DNA of 64,000 nucleotides from Hydra vulgaris (GCF_038396675.1 NC_088926.1:20971501-21035500); one strand, 5' to 3'; counted from the stretch's first letter, positions 49,161 to 62,818 are shown. Numbers and translations: made by a program. Notes: generated by a model not told the origin, from the sequence alone.

Positions 49161-49907
49161 CATTTAAATCATTTTATTAATTAATTCGATTAAAAAAAAA
49201 GTTACATTACAAAAAATCATAAAATAACAAATCATTATTTAAAAAACCCTAACAACCTACACACATTTGGAGTACATATGTTTCTCAATATTTCTTGTGA
49301 TAAATTAAAAAAGATTGGTTACATAAATACTTAAAATGGCTAGGCATGTTCAACTATCTATTTCAATCTAAAAATTCTTACATATAAAGGAAAAAATCAA
49401 TTTTAACCGCAATTTTATGGCAAATTTTGAACATTTTTATTGCACTTGAAGATCAAAAAAAATTATTTAGTACATTAAGTAAGCATTAACTATGAACTAA
49501 CATTAATCAGAAAAAATTGTATTGAACTTTTCAAAATGACTAGGATATACTATATCTCTAAAGTATCTAATGGTTATGTAGCTTTAGTATAAAATTTAAA
49601 TCTAAATGGCAAAACAAAAAAATATTTAACAAAAAAGTTATTTCAATAAATATATATTTTAGATATAGTTTAAAATATAAATACATACAAATAAAATATA
49701 AATACATACACATAAAATATAAATAGTTGCAAATACACTGGTCAAAAACTTAAACCGGTGGTTTCAAAGAAAAATATTTTAAAATGAAAAAAAACCTTTC
49801 ACTAAAATCCCTGATTTAAGGTATTAACCAAAAAAATAAATTTCAAGACTCAAAATTTCAAAACATATGAATCTAAACCTTAATCTAGCACTGAAAATAT
49901 TACTATT

Positions 49908-49968
49908 GTATGTATGTATTGTATGTATTGTTTGTATGTATGTATGTATGTATGTATGTATGTATGCA
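49908..49968. repeat. (TGTA)n microsatellite
   Basis: Imperfect then perfect TGTA tetranucleotides. Confidence 0.9.
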
Positions 49969-50073
49969 TAGTAAACTATAAAAATGAGCATTATACTATA
50001 AAAAAATCATACTTAAGTAATGAAAGAAAACCATTGTAAAATATAAAATATCGAAGAAAGTTCAAGGCAATCA

Positions 50074-51324
<1,251 letters not shown>

Positions 51325-51335
51325 GGCCTTTTAAA

Positions 51336-51337
<2 letters not shown>

Positions 51338-51391
<54 letters not shown>
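51338..51391. repeat. (TA)n microsatellite just upstream of the DUF4806-type gene
   Basis: About 54 bp of TA immediately before the start codon region (minus strand). Confidence 0.9.
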
Positions 51392-51396
<5 letters not shown>

Positions 51397-51514
51397 TATT
51401 TATATATTTTAAAGTTTAACGCCCATGTTTCCCTACTTGCATGATTTGGACGATTTTTCATAAGAGCTTCATCTTAAAAAAAATTATTTTATGAAAAGTT
51501 TGGAGCAAATTTTT

Positions 51515-51616
51515 ACAACTAGATGCCCTTCCGCATATATGCGGAAGGGCATCTAGTTGTATTATTTAGTTGTATTAAATAACGTTAAGTTATTTAATAC
51601 AACTAAATAATACAAC
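51515..51616. repeat. Two abutting perfect palindromes
   Basis: First: arms 51515-51537 and 51538-51560, 23 bp, no loop. Second: arms 51556-51583 and 51589-51616, 28 bp, 5-nt loop. They share GTTGT, so the second uses the end of the first as its start. Confidence 0.95.
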
Positions 51617-52426
51617 TATAATTTTTTTTTAGCAACAGCAACAATTGCAGTAAATTTACCAAAAATTTAGATGTACTACATAAACTTGTTTTATAAAACT
51701 TGTTTTCACCTTAAATTAAAGGTTAAAAAAATATACACACAATCTATATAATGGTTCACTCCCTCATAGCCTAGCTAAAATAAGGAGAGCGACCATAGTA
51801 CGGATATATCATACAGTTTTGTAGTAAGCTAGTATTAAATAAGTTAAGTTAAATTAATAGCTATAGCTATAGTATAAGTGTTTTTCCATATGTTGTTTTA
51901 AAAAGAACCCTAAATACCTACACCAGAATAAAAGTAAAATAATACAATTTTTCTTTTCTTGCAGGATAAAACTAAATCTTAAGTTCATAGAATCCCTAGC
52001 CTGATGAGACATTAACTACTCTAAGCCTAACCTAACTCTGCCCCAACCTCAGTCAGTGTGTGATGTCCCTAAATCATTCAATATATATACACTCTGCTTT
52101 GATCCTTAAATAAATAAAAAAATAATAATAATAAAATAATATAAAACAGTAAATTAATTAAATAAAACTATACTGCTAACTTACCATTTGAAGCAAATGG
52201 TCACACACAATAATTACAAAATTAATAAACAAGTGTATTACAGTAAAACTTTAAAAACTGAAAACAATAAAACATTAATTACAACAAAATAGCCTTGTAT
52301 GTATACAGGGTGTTATCATTGAAATTTGTGAATTTTAATCCAATTGTGAATTCTGCTGTATGTGTGGTGCCATTGGGTTGGCTAATGAGTGGGGTGTGTT
52401 TGTATGCATGTATGTATGTATGTATG

Positions 52427-52515
<89 letters not shown>

Positions 52516-52735
52516 TTATTTGGTAATATTAAAGCAAGTAAAAAAGGTAAATCAAGTAAATTGGTTATTTTTATTACTGTAATGCAAAGAAAATTTAATA
52601 GAATCGAAAGGGTTGTTTCAAAACAACAGGTTTATCAAGATGTAGTCAAATGTGTAAAATTGGATAAACAACATAAGATTCTTTTTTATATGGCAGCCGA
52701 ACAAACTTCAATAATATTTCTGATACATCTGCTTT
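51617..52735. other. Spacer between companion gene and transposase
   Basis: AT-rich, with a GTAT run at 52404-52432 running into (TA)n at 52433-52509. Open frames here are translations of the microsatellites and not genes. Confidence 0.6.
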
Positions 52736-54748
52736 TTATAGGTTAGAGGAAAGTTTAGAAACTCTAAAAATATTAAGATCAGATGATGGCATTGGATATT
52801 TAAAAAAATCCTGAATTGTTCTATATTTTTTATATACAACAGTTACTTTGCCATCATGTTCCTCTACAATATTACACACTTTTGCAACATCTGAAAAAAT
52901 TTTAACACAAGCATCTCTTTCTTTTGTTGCAACAGTAAGTCCATCTTTAATAATGATTGAAAACTGTTTTTTTGTTTTTAATTCTGGCAAAAGAGGCCCA
53001 TTTTGGTGCTGTTTTTTTAATTGAAAATTTTTGAAAGACTGAAAAGTGACATGACTTTCAGACTCATACCAACGATTGACAACTTGCTGAAGGACTTGTT
53101 TTGGTTTTCTTACCATACCGCGTAAAGATTTTAAATATTTTTCAAAAACAAATGCTGAAACGTTGTCAAGATAACCAAACCTCTCTACATCATATGATAG
53201 ATGACGTAAACTATGTACATTATAAACAACATTTTTCTTACCATATAATGATGTGTAGTGATCAACAAAAGCATTTGAAGCTTGTAATAAATTGTTTAAC
53301 AAATTTGAAGCTTGTAATAATTTGTTTTTAAACAAAGAAGGACTCAAAAGAATGATCATTCCACATTGTAAAAGAAGAAAATTTTTGTAGTATTCTTCTG
53401 GTACTATATCAACAATAGCAACAGCGCCAACATATAACAGAAATAGCCTAAACTCTGTTGCCTTAAATCTATCTAAAATAGAAAAAGATCTTGTTTTTCT
53501 AGCAAACTCTTTTGGTATATAATTGTACATACTTTCTAATCGAGCCGTTATAAGAGATATTGAAACTGATCCAACAGTTGTCCGTCGATCTCCAAACCCA
53601 TCTTTCCACATCTTCATGAGTCTTCTGACAACACCTAAACAAACTAAATGCATATAGTCAGCAGGGAAATCATTAACCATATCTATTTTTATTTCTAAAA
53701 GGGGAGAACTTCCTGTGTGATGTTCAATATTTGCCTTTTTTCTAAATAAGTAATCACTCCTTAATTGATTATCACTGCCAGAAAAAGTCATTTTATTAAA
53801 ATGTTCTCCTTTGATATTACACATAAAACATGAATAATAACCACATAGGCCTTTGGTGCACTTGATAAATGCTTTAGCTGGCGTATCGCATACAACTGCA
53901 TGTATTTTAATTACAATCTTTCTCTCTTCAATTATAAGCCCTTCTTCAAACATTTTACACTCTTTAACAAGCTTATCTAAAAAATTATTCACATTAGGTT
54001 TTCCTTTTTTACAATAGGCAAGTCCAATAAGAAATGGTGACGTTTCAACCTCATAAAAAAATCCTAAAATTGGCCAAAACTCATCTGAACTTGATTTAAA
54101 TAATTGAAGTCCATCAAAATTTAGCTGTAACAATAAAAAATTATTTGTCAGTCCAGCTTTAATTAATTCAACTACATGATCTTTAATGTAAAAACGGTAA
54201 TATAAATTATCATTTCCAATATTGTCTATAAAATAAGGAACTTTTTTACCAAGTAGACCATTAATGCTTAAGGGTAAATCAGGATGAAATAATTTAAGTC
54301 GACTTAAAAAATTAGAAGTCGCAGCATCAGTTATGTTAAATTGAATATGCCATTCACGGAGACTTGAAATAATATCTGGTATAGCTGACTCATTTTTTAA
54401 AAACATTTCTTCGTCATCTAGGTAAGAACCACAATAGCTGCTTTCTTCATCAGATTGCAAATTTAAATTTGATTCAGTTTCGAAAAAATGTTCTACTTTT
54501 GTATTTTTATCATCAAGTGCACTTGCGAAGAAATTGCTGCACGGTGAACTAACATTTGGCAAACTTAAAGAAATATTCTGAAAGTTATTTAAACATAATT
54601 TACTTTCATTTGTTTCTATAAATTGTTTCATTGTATTATTCGTGGAATTTAACTGCTCGCATATTTCATTCTTCACTATATTTATTTCAGCTAAAACTTT
54701 CCTTCTTTTTGTCCAGGTTGAACTTTCGCTTTTCCTTTTAAAGCTCAT
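52736..54748 (-). CDS. Tnp2-type (CACTA/EnSpm-like) transposase
   Basis: Uninterrupted 670-residue frame. The first 130 residues are low-complexity and basic/acidic. From about 208 the catalytic region reads QLNFDGLQLFKSSS (Asp212), FWPILGFFYE, VVCDTPAKAFIKCTKG (Asp288) and a Cys cluster CGYYSCFMC (302-310). Then HHTGSSPL, DFPADYMHLVCLGVVRRLMK (about 361-380), FARKTR and RFKATEFRLFLLYVG (Glu432). VYNVHSLRHLSYDVERFG and SAFVFEKYLKSLRGMVRKPK close the conserved part. Asp-Asp-Glu spacing and motif order match animal EnSpm/Tnp2 transposases, which cut both strands at the element ends. The start is the first ATG of the frame. The gene looks intact, unusual for this window; a related DUF4806-type gene lies downstream on the same strand. 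Confidence 0.85.
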   Translation of the reverse strand: MSFKRKSESSTWTKRRKVLAEINIVKNEICEQLNSTNNTMKQFIETNESKLCLNNFQNISLSLPNVSSPCSNFFASALDDKNTKVEHFFETESNLNLQSDEESSYCGSYLDDEEMFLKNESAIPDIISSLREWHIQFNITDAATSNFLSRLKLFHPDLPLSINGLLGKKVPYFIDNIGNDNLYYRFYIKDHVVELIKAGLTNNFLLLQLNFDGLQLFKSSSDEFWPILGFFYEVETSPFLIGLAYCKKGKPNVNNFLDKLVKECKMFEEGLIIEERKIVIKIHAVVCDTPAKAFIKCTKGLCGYYSCFMCNIKGEHFNKMTFSGSDNQLRSDYLFRKKANIEHHTGSSPLLEIKIDMVNDFPADYMHLVCLGVVRRLMKMWKDGFGDRRTTVGSVSISLITARLESMYNYIPKEFARKTRSFSILDRFKATEFRLFLLYVGAVAIVDIVPEEYYKNFLLLQCGMIILLSPSLFKNKLLQASNLLNNLLQASNAFVDHYTSLYGKKNVVYNVHSLRHLSYDVERFGYLDNVSAFVFEKYLKSLRGMVRKPKQVLQQVVNRWYESESHVTFQSFKNFQLKKQHQNGPLLPELKTKKQFSIIIKDGLTVATKERDACVKIFSDVAKVCNIVEEHDGKVTVVYKKYRTIQDFFKYPMPSSDLNIFRVSKLSSNL

Positions 54749-54774
54749 TAAGAAAGAATAAAACGTTATCTAAA

Positions 54775-55862
54775 TAATATAAAGTAATTGTTTTAAACCA
54801 ATTTAGATATTATTAATATAGTACAAACTACAAAAATATTTTATATAATACTATTAATAATAGTATTATATAACACATTTTATAATATATTATAATTTTA
54901 ATACTATTAATAATAGTATTATATAATAGTATTATTAATAATAGTATAAACCATGTCAGGTTGTAATATTATGCTTTGCATTACACTATTATTTGCCGTT
55001 GTATTACAACATAACCTGTTCTGAATTCCAAAGTTTCTTATCATTTATTAATAAACTAAGATAAATTTATTACAAATAGAAAATCAATATGTAAAAAGTA
55101 ATAAGGAAACTGACGTTAGTTGAAAAGTTAAAGATGGCAAATTTTATAAAATAGGACATGCGCAAAGGCAAAACCTTTATTTTATCACAAACATGGTTTA
55201 AGCCTGGCACAAGATCGGCAAAGTTGACCGATCGTAAAACAAGCGTGGCCGACCATTGGTTGATGACCGGCATCACTGGCGCGGTGATTCCGGTCATCAA
55301 CCAATGAGTCCCATGCATGGACCATGCATGGCAAGTTTACTGGGTTAATATAATTCAAATATACGTTAAATCCTGTCATTTCATACCTTGCTTATTTTAT
55401 TCCGTTGATTACTATTTTATTGAGATTTCTGTTTTGCTATTACCTTTTTTTGTTCTCTTTTAGAAAATTTATAAAAATAAGTCAAAATTTTGAGCCATCA
55501 CTGACATTTTAATTGTTGCTAAACGTAGAATTTTGTTATTAGGATTGCAGTTCTTTTATCTGCTTTTTGTTCTTTATTCAATAAGTATTTGATTTAAATT
55601 AAATATATTATAATTTGATATTTTATTACGAGATATATGTCTTTATATATAAATATATAGGAACCTTTTTAGATTTTTTCATGTTATTTTTAAATTTTTT
55701 GTTCACGCAATTCAAGTTATATATGTTTATAGTTTGCATATGTGTTTATATTATGTTCAAAATTTGAAAGTTTTTGATAAATATATGTATGTGATAATAT
55801 GTGTTATATAATTGTTTTATAAATGTATTTTTAAAATAGTATAAAATGTATCTATTGTGTAT
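54775..55862. other. Spacer with short palindromes and inner-element right end
   Basis: ATACTATTAATAATAGTAT, a perfect palindrome, occurs at about 54848 and 54901, with a related arm near 54927. The subterminal CCATGCATGG repeats lie near 55310-55330. From 55345 to 55862 only AT-rich sequence of the outer element is seen. Confidence 0.5.
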
Positions 55863-56703
55863 ATAAATATTATAAGAAGTATTTATATATGTTATATAAA
55901 TTTAAATAAATATATTGTGTTTTATAGTTAGTATATATGTTTATATTTTTTTTTTTCCATGACATAGAAACAACATAATATAAACATATATACTAATTAT
56001 AAAACACAATATATTTATTTAAATTTATATAACATATATAGGATCGACTGAAAAAGTGCGAATTTCATAACTGTGAATCTGCATAAGTGCGACTGGCATA
56101 AGTGCGAACTGGCACAAGCGCGAACTAACATAAGTGCGAATCACTTGCAAAAACTGGCATAAGTGCGAACTAGCACAAGCGCGAACTGGCATAAGTGCGC
56201 CAAAAGAATTTGCAAACATTGGCATAAGTGCGAACTGGCATAAGTGCGAACTGGCATAAGTGCGAAACAATTGCAAAAACTGGCATAAGTGCGAACTGGC
56301 ATAAGTGCGCCGAAAGAATTTGCAAACATTGGCATAGGTGCAAATTGGCATAAGTGGTGAATTGGCAAGTTCGCACCTATGCCAATTCGCACTTATGCCA
56401 ATTCGCACTTATGCCAATGTTTGCAAATTCTTTCGGCGCACTTATGCCAGTTCGCGCTTGTGCCAGTTCGCACTTATGCCAGCTTTTGCAATTGATTCGC
56501 ACATATGCCAGTTCGCACTTATGCCAGTTCGCACTTATGCCAATGTTTGCGAATTCTTTCGGCGCACTTATGCCAGTTCGCGCTTGTGCCAGTTGGCACT
56601 TATGCCAGTCTTTGCAAGTGCTTAGCACTTATGCAGATTCGCAGTTATGAAATTCGCACTTATTCAGCCTCCTCCATATATAAACACTTCTTATAATATT
56701 TAT
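55863..56703. repeat. Long inverted repeat, right arm split by a fold-back element
   Basis: Left arm 55863-55946; right arm 55978-56040 plus 56683-56703. Arms agree except for a few substitutions. The gap in the right arm is exactly filled by the fold-back element and one target duplication. Confidence 0.9.
56041..56674. mobile_element. Fold-back element built of inverted minisatellites
   Basis: 634 bp. The left half is a tandem array of a 16-bp-like unit GGCATAAGTGCGAACT with variants; the right half is the same array in opposite orientation, so the whole can fold on itself. Ends: GGATCGACTGAA and, inverted, GAGGCTGAATAAGTG. Flanked by CATATATA on both sides (56033-56040, 56675-56682), an 8-bp target duplication. 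Eight bases fits hAT or P superfamilies, but no transposase is inside. Cys-rich open frames here are translations of the repeat. Confidence 0.85.
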
Positions 56704-57915
56704 GGGCCATGTTTTCAAAGTGTGTGACTTGGCAAACGTGTTGAGCAAGATTTTGCATAAAGTTGTTATTTATGTTACTAATGTTGTTATATTTGGCTTT
56801 ATGTTGGTGTCTATTGTTAAAAATTATAAGTGGTTTTATTATTGAAAGTCACTGCTTTTAATCATTCACTAAAAGCCACTTAAGAAAAATCATTTTGCCA
56901 CATATTCATTTTGTTTATATCTTAATTTGAATTTTTAGAACCATGACGTACCAACATGAACTGTTTTCTAAAAGCTAACATGAAATAACAATACTTAACG
57001 ACTACTACTCTCTTATCATGATATCTTATCTCTATCTGATATATTGATTTGTGATTCATATATAATGTTTTTCTTTGTATTTACTTATTCATTACATTTT
57101 TTTATTTCAGATTTATCATATGATGGATTTATGCAATATAAAAGAACGAATATATGTAAATTTTTATGAATTTTTGAAAAACATCTGCTAATAATTAGTC
57201 CAGTCAACCTTCAAACTTCAATTTTGCATATGTCATCTTTAAGTAGTTTCTAGGCTTTTCTAAATGTGTTTCTTATTCGCATGGTTTTACAAGCAAGGTA
57301 TGCAAGCAAATTTAAGTTGAAAATTCTTTTTAGCCTTTAAGGAGAATTAACGTTACACTTTTTTAAATTTAATTTGTTTAAATATAGTAGATTTAACAAA
57401 TAAATGTTTGTTTAATCTTTGTTTTTTTACTTATTTGTTTTAAGATTCTTAAGAACTTGGCAACTTATATAAGTAAGTTTTTTTTTTTTTTTTTAGTGCA
57501 ATTGGAAAGTGCTGAAAGTTGTTTATTAGAGCAATTGAAAAGAACTGAAGTGTTTTTTAGTTACTTCACACAGTATAACAGATACTGATTTGAGTAAGTT
57601 TAATATTTTGTTTTATTTTATATTGGATTTTTTTGATATTTGATATATGTTATATTAGATATATATTTTAAGTATTAACATGGAAAACTGACTGTAATTT
57701 GTTGACACAAAAGTTTATAAACATAAATCTGCCTATATTTCAGTATATTTTATATTTCTCTGTATCTTTATAAATATTCTTCTTAGAAAAAATAACAGAC
57801 TAGAAAAAATAAATAAATTCTTTTTGAAAGTAGAAAAAAAAAATGATAATGTATTTCCATATTTCATTGTGTAAAGTGTAATACCACTATTTAAAGGTAT
57901 GTGAATTGATATATA
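56704..57915. other. AT-rich stretch without a recognised gene
   Basis: Interior of the outer CACTA-like element; no domain, RNA or terminal repeat recognised. Confidence 0.4.
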
Positions 57916-58242
57916 GGGGAACATGGGGCAAGATGATGACTGTTTCGAAAAACGCCTGTATCTTAGTCTGTCCCAAAAAATAAAACTTACCTTTAGCTGG
58001 TGATGTAGCGATGTAATAAATCAAGTCAAACGAGGATAAAAAGTATTTTTCTCAATGTAAGAAAAGCTTTTTTAATACTTAGCTTTCGTCACAAAAATAA
58101 TATTTAAAAAAAAACCATTGATAAATCTAGTAAAATTAATCTACTTCCCTTTCAGCTAAAGTCAACTGTTGTATTTAGTTTTTCTAAAGAGATAACTGTA
58201 GGTCGTCATCTTGCCCCATTCGTCATTTTACCCCATGTTCCC
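57916..58242. mobile_element. Short MITE, 327 bp
   Basis: The left end GGGGAACATGGGGCAAGATG and the right end (reverse complement GGGAACATGGGGTAAAATG, then GGGGCAAGATGACGAC) form terminal and subterminal inverted repeats. ATA occurs on both sides. No coding potential. Confidence 0.8.
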
Positions 58243-58261
58243 ATATTTATTTTTATATATA

Positions 58262-58311
<50 letters not shown>

Positions 58312-59384
58312 AATAATTAATTTAGAGTAAAATATACTGATTGACATTGCTTCATTTTTTAATACAAGATTGTGAATTTATTTTTTTTATGCATTAAGGT
58401 AAAAATAATTTTGTGCATTGTAGTCTAGATTCTTTTTTAATTAAAAATAATTGATTTAAATAAATGTTGTTTAATATTTTTGATAAACGACCAATGTATG
58501 TAAACATATAAAAAGATATGGATTTCAATAAATCTTAAGTTTAAATAAAGTCTTTGATTAGAAAAGATCACAATTTGTAAGCTTCTTTTATTTTCATTTA
58601 TTCAGTTGCAGCAATAGTAAGATTACTGGTAATATGTTAAATGATAATAGTTAAATTGAAATACATAGTATTAGGCTCAACGAAGTTATTAATGTAAATG
58701 CTTATAGGCAACTTAATAAATAATAGTCAAATGAAAAAAAATAGATTATTTCTAAGAAATATTTTACGATTTGCTTGCTATTTTATGGTATAATTGTTTA
58801 ATTTGTTTAACTATAATTGTCCCTCGATTGTTCAAATATTGTAATAAATAAAATCTTTTCAGTCCAAGTATTTAAGTTAATGAAATATTTTATTAAGTTG
58901 TAGTGTTATTTGCCAGCGTTAGTACATTGTGTTGTCTAGCCTTTTTATAATCTTTTTTAATTATTCTGTAGTCACGGAATATATATTTTCTGTTATTATT
59001 ATCCTAGTTCTACTAACAATAAAATGCAAATAATACTTTTGTAATTAAAAATTGTAATTTTTATTTTAATTTTTTAGGTATTTGCAGGCTTTACTTGACT
59101 TTCCGTTTCTGGTACCTGTGTTGTGACAGATTTTAAAAAGAACTCAACTGATGTTAATGCGGTCTTCGTCGTTAACTATAAGCAATGACGTTGCTGATAG
59201 GGAGTCAAAGTTAAAATATTTATAGAATAATTTCTATTTAATTTATTAGATAATATATCAAGTTATTAATGTGTTTTTATTGTTATTAATGATTTAATAA
59301 CTCATAACCCGTATTACGAGTTGCTTACTGCTAGTCATTATCATTATGTTATGAGTTCATATTAGTTAATAAAATTGTTTTGAA
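58243..59384. other. AT-rich stretch with a (TA)n tract
   Basis: (TA)n with interruptions at about 58255-58308, then AT-rich sequence. Nothing coding recognised. Confidence 0.5.
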
Positions 59385-59794
59385 TATTCTCTGGTTATCG
59401 TGTTTTATACGTGTTTAAATGCGAGTTTGATACTTAGTAGGCGTCGTATTGTATACCTGTCTTTATACGCATCTGATGTCTATTTTTAATGCGCTTTTGA
59501 CACTATAAAATGGCTAACAAATATTCGTAAATAATGCGATTCTAGAAAGTTTTAAATGCGCATGTAATACCAGGAAAATATCGTATTAAATATTCTCTGG
59601 TTATCGTGTTTTATACGTGTTTACAAGAATTTCAAATGCGATTCTAATACTCAGTAGGCGTCGTATTGTATACCTGTCTTTATACGCATCTAATGCGTAT
59701 TTCTAATGCGTATTCGACACGATTAAATGGCTAACACACATATCACATCGACACGTATTTAAACGAGTTTCTAATGCGCATTTACAATTAAATT
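59385..59794. repeat. Subterminal repeats of the outer CACTA-like element
   Basis: A segment beginning CTCTGGTTATCGTGTTTTAT at about 59389 recurs at about 59593, each copy followed by GGCGTCGTATTGTATACCTG and TTTATACGCATCT. Short motifs such as AATGCGTATT recur up to the terminus. Subterminal repeats of this kind are transposase-binding sites in CACTA elements. Confidence 0.7.
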
Positions 59795-59805
59795 TGCCGA
59801 CTGGG

Positions 59806-60047
59806 ACAGAACTATCTAAAATAGTTCGAAAAGAAATTTAATTTTTGTTTCTCTTTTCTTTCTTATTTTCTTTATATATATGAGATTTTATTTTTTTGTT
59901 TTAGCCCATAAACGACAACTTTGTTATTCGTTTTTTATTTATGTTTTTCGTTTTTTTTTTTTTTTTGTTACCTTGTAAAAATTATGAGGGCGTCAGTAAG
60001 GCAATTAGCCAGATGACGTAATAAAATGCAACACAGTTCTATTTGTA
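59806..60047 (+). other. Element E, last segment (hairpin and CRE-like site)
   Basis: Continues E from 46960 after the outer transposon. Hairpin 59809-59827 (GAACTAT/ATAGTTC), then GAGGGCGTCAGTAAGGCAAT, TGACGTAA at 60014-60021 and ACAGTTCTATTTG. Equivalent segments follow A and F. It could equally be read as the 5' UTR of F. Confidence 0.7.
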
Positions 60048-60086
60048 TTTGGCTCTGTGCTTAGTTGGCAATTAGTTTTTTTAAAA

Positions 60087-61311
60087 ATGTCTTATGCTAT
60101 TGTTGCAAGTAAAGTAGAGGTTCTACGTGAACGCGTTGTTAAATTTCGTACTCGTTTGGATTACTCTAAAGTCAGCAATTCTAAATATATATCAGAGAAA
60201 GCCAAAGAGCTTAGCGAGAAAATTGCAGCAAAGATTGGAAAGAGCAAAATTAAAAATATCACTTACCACAGAAATGGTAGATGGATTGCGGTCCTTAAAT
60301 CAATCAATGACGCTAATAATCTTTCAAAGGAGCAAATTAAAATAAATGAATGTGAAAAGCTAGTTATTTTCAAGCGAAGAGAAGAACAAGGTTTTTTAAA
60401 CACAATTAAGTGTGACCCTACTGTCACCGATGCTGAACTTTCTGATAAACTTGCTCCTTACACCGATACAATATACTCAATTAAGCATGCAACATACGAC
60501 TCCGATCGAACTATCGAGGATGGTCGGAGACTGTTTCAAGTGAAGCTAAACACAATGTTAAAGTTTATACCACACTATATCAAAATCAACGGTATGAGAA
60601 TTATTCTCAACTTTGCTGCAAAAGAGTTTTATTGTAACAACTGCCAAAGCAAACATATACTAAGAGGTGCATGTGTTCCACCGACAAACAAATATGAAAT
60701 AGATAGAAAAACTACAGTCGAAAAACCTTTTAAAGTTCCGTTTGGTAAGAGTTTCTTTGATAATAATAGCAAAACACCCGTTTTTAATTTTCTTCCACCG
60801 TCACAAAAACCAGCACCGGTTAAGACAACGCCAAGAGGTGAGGTAAAAAACTCAGTTTATTACATAAATAAAAATATTTCTATTATTAATTTAGAAAACC
60901 ATCTTGGCTTGAGTTTAGCGGAAGACGTAAAAATGAAAATAAGAAATATACATCAAAACGAAAAAGTCTTTCATGAGGCACGACGATTGTAAAAAGAAAA
61001 GTCAAAAAGTACGCATCCGATCGAAAATCTTGTTATAGTTAGAGATTCTTTTTTTGGTTTCTAAATCAAAAACTAGTGCGAGTAAGCTGGAGGAAAAAGT
61101 AGAATTAATTGCGAAAAATGACGTTGAGGAGGGAGAAATATCTAGCGATGATAAATTTGAAAACAATGACAAGGACGATGTTTCAATGGACCAAGCAAAC
61201 GATCGCAAAAGAACTCACCCAGAGACGCCGAAAAAACTTAAACAAAAAGAAAGTATACGAGGAAAACGAAAAAAACAAAAAGGCATACCAAAACTAAAAT
61301 GGCAGAGGTAG
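60087..61311 (+). pseudogene. Element F ORF1 (zinc-knuckle RNA-binding protein)
   Basis: ATG at 60087: MSYAIVASKVEVLRERVVKF. Open to 60989 (300 codons). Contains YISEKAKELSEKIAAKIGKS, YHRNGRWIAVLKSINDANN, KLAPYTDTIYSIKHATYDSD and the knuckle CNNCQSKHILRGAC (C-X2-C-X3-H-X5-C, about 60644). A TAA replaces a Lys or Glu codon at 60990, and one extra T near 61054 shifts the frame. The tail VELIAKNDVEEGEISSDD continues to the stop at 61309-61311, 205 bp before ORF2. Best reference for the ORF1 of this subfamily; two small defects only. Confidence 0.85.
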
Positions 61312-61516
61312 TTGATAAAACTTTGTTTGTATGCATTAATTTTTATTATTACTTTTTACTTTTAACACGTTTTTTCTTAAACTTTATTTTTTTTTTGCGC
61401 AAGTTTTGATTTTGGTATTAATAATATTGAGGTCAATCTTTTCGAAAGATTTGTCCTAATAACGGAGAGTATTAAAAATTGGTATTTTTATTTTTAATTT
61501 TTACTAAAAGTTCAAA

Positions 61517-62818
61517 ATGGAAAGTTTAAGTTTTTTAACTTCAACTGTTAATGGTCTCAGAAATGCGGAAAAGCGGAGGACGATTATTAACTCATATAAA
61601 AATAAACCATATGATTTTTTCTTCTACAGGAAACGCATGTAACTTATGATCTTTTAAATAATTTCAAAAGCGAGTGGGAAGGAGATATTTATTTCTCATT
61701 AGAAACAAATAAAATAGGCGGAACAGCGATGTTATTGCAAAAAACGATTTGATAACGTAATTTTTTCTGGTCATGACCCAAATGGAAGTTATAAATATGT
61801 AGCTTTAAACATTAATAATGCAAACTATTTAATAATTAACATTTACGCGCCACCTGGCGGAAACGCGCAGTTATTAAGAAAAAACTTTTTTTGTGAGTTG
61901 ATAAATGTCTTCCGTAATAAAAATTCGAACGATTTTTAACATTTAACGGGAAAAGATTTTAACGAAACTATGTCTGAAATTGACAGATACCTGAGATCCG
62001 AATAAACAATATTATTAAAGCACTACCGAAAAATTGGATAAACAAAATATTAAACGAAGGACAAAAAGATGATTTTAAAAAAGCGCCTTTTTATATTTTG
62101 AAGAAAAAAGAAAAGTATAAGTACAAACGACTCACAGTTTCCACACTTTATAAAATTCAGAACAAAACGAAAAAAATTGTAGCTTATAAGTATAATTTAT
62201 GGACATCTAAGGATTGCCAAAGTATGCAAACAGTCAGTAAATAGAAATGGAAGTTGTTTTTTCTAAATATAAAAAAGAAACACAAACAACAAAGCGAGCG
62301 AAATATGTTTTAAAATTGCGCATTTTTTATTACCAACCAATGAAAATAATCTTATCAGAAAATTAGGAAACGACAAATTATGTCCGCAGTACAAGTCTAA
62401 AGACGAAACCATATACCATATGATGTATAAATGCGAAAAGGTGCAACCTTTTATTTTGTTTTAATTAGATGTTTTGGATCAAATATATCCAACGGAATTT
62501 CTTCATGATAACACTTTGAAATTTGTTTTGTTTAACTACGGGGCAAACGCAGTCAACAAAGAGTTTAGTTATATTTTATTAGAAACTCTCGTGGTAGAAA
62601 TTTATTTTAATCGATTGAAAAGTTTCTTGGAGAAGAAATGTTTTAGTGTAAAGTTTTTGCTTAAAAAGTTTGAGTGCAAAGTCAAACGGTTGCTTATAAA
62701 CAAAAGATTAATAATAATTAACCAAAACGAGCAAAACAAATATAAATACGAATTAAGAAATATTTTTAAGAAAGGAGTTTTAAATCTAGTCGCTGATATA
62801 CATAACTATTTTGAATAA
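61517..62818 (+). pseudogene. Element F ORF2 (endonuclease start joined to C-terminus)
   Basis: MESLSFLTSTVNGLRNAEKR at 61517, with endonuclease sequence to GKDFNETMSEIDRYL near 61992. There it jumps to sequence equivalent to 31743 (GAGATCC), so the rest of the endonuclease and the whole RT are missing. The C-terminal part carries a knuckle whose second Cys is Tyr (CPQY reading) and ends LVADIHNYFE at 62818. Non-functional. Confidence 0.85.

Noticed and set aside
56041-56674. Possible CRISPR-like array
   Set aside because: Repeats are contiguous variants with no unique spacers, the array inverts in the middle, and the surroundings are eukaryotic.
56025-56696. Open frames on both strands with repeated Cys-Gln-Phe-Ala-Leu-Met-Pro units
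   Set aside because: They follow the 16-bp-like minisatellite of the fold-back element in every frame; the periodicity is in the DNA, not a protein feature.
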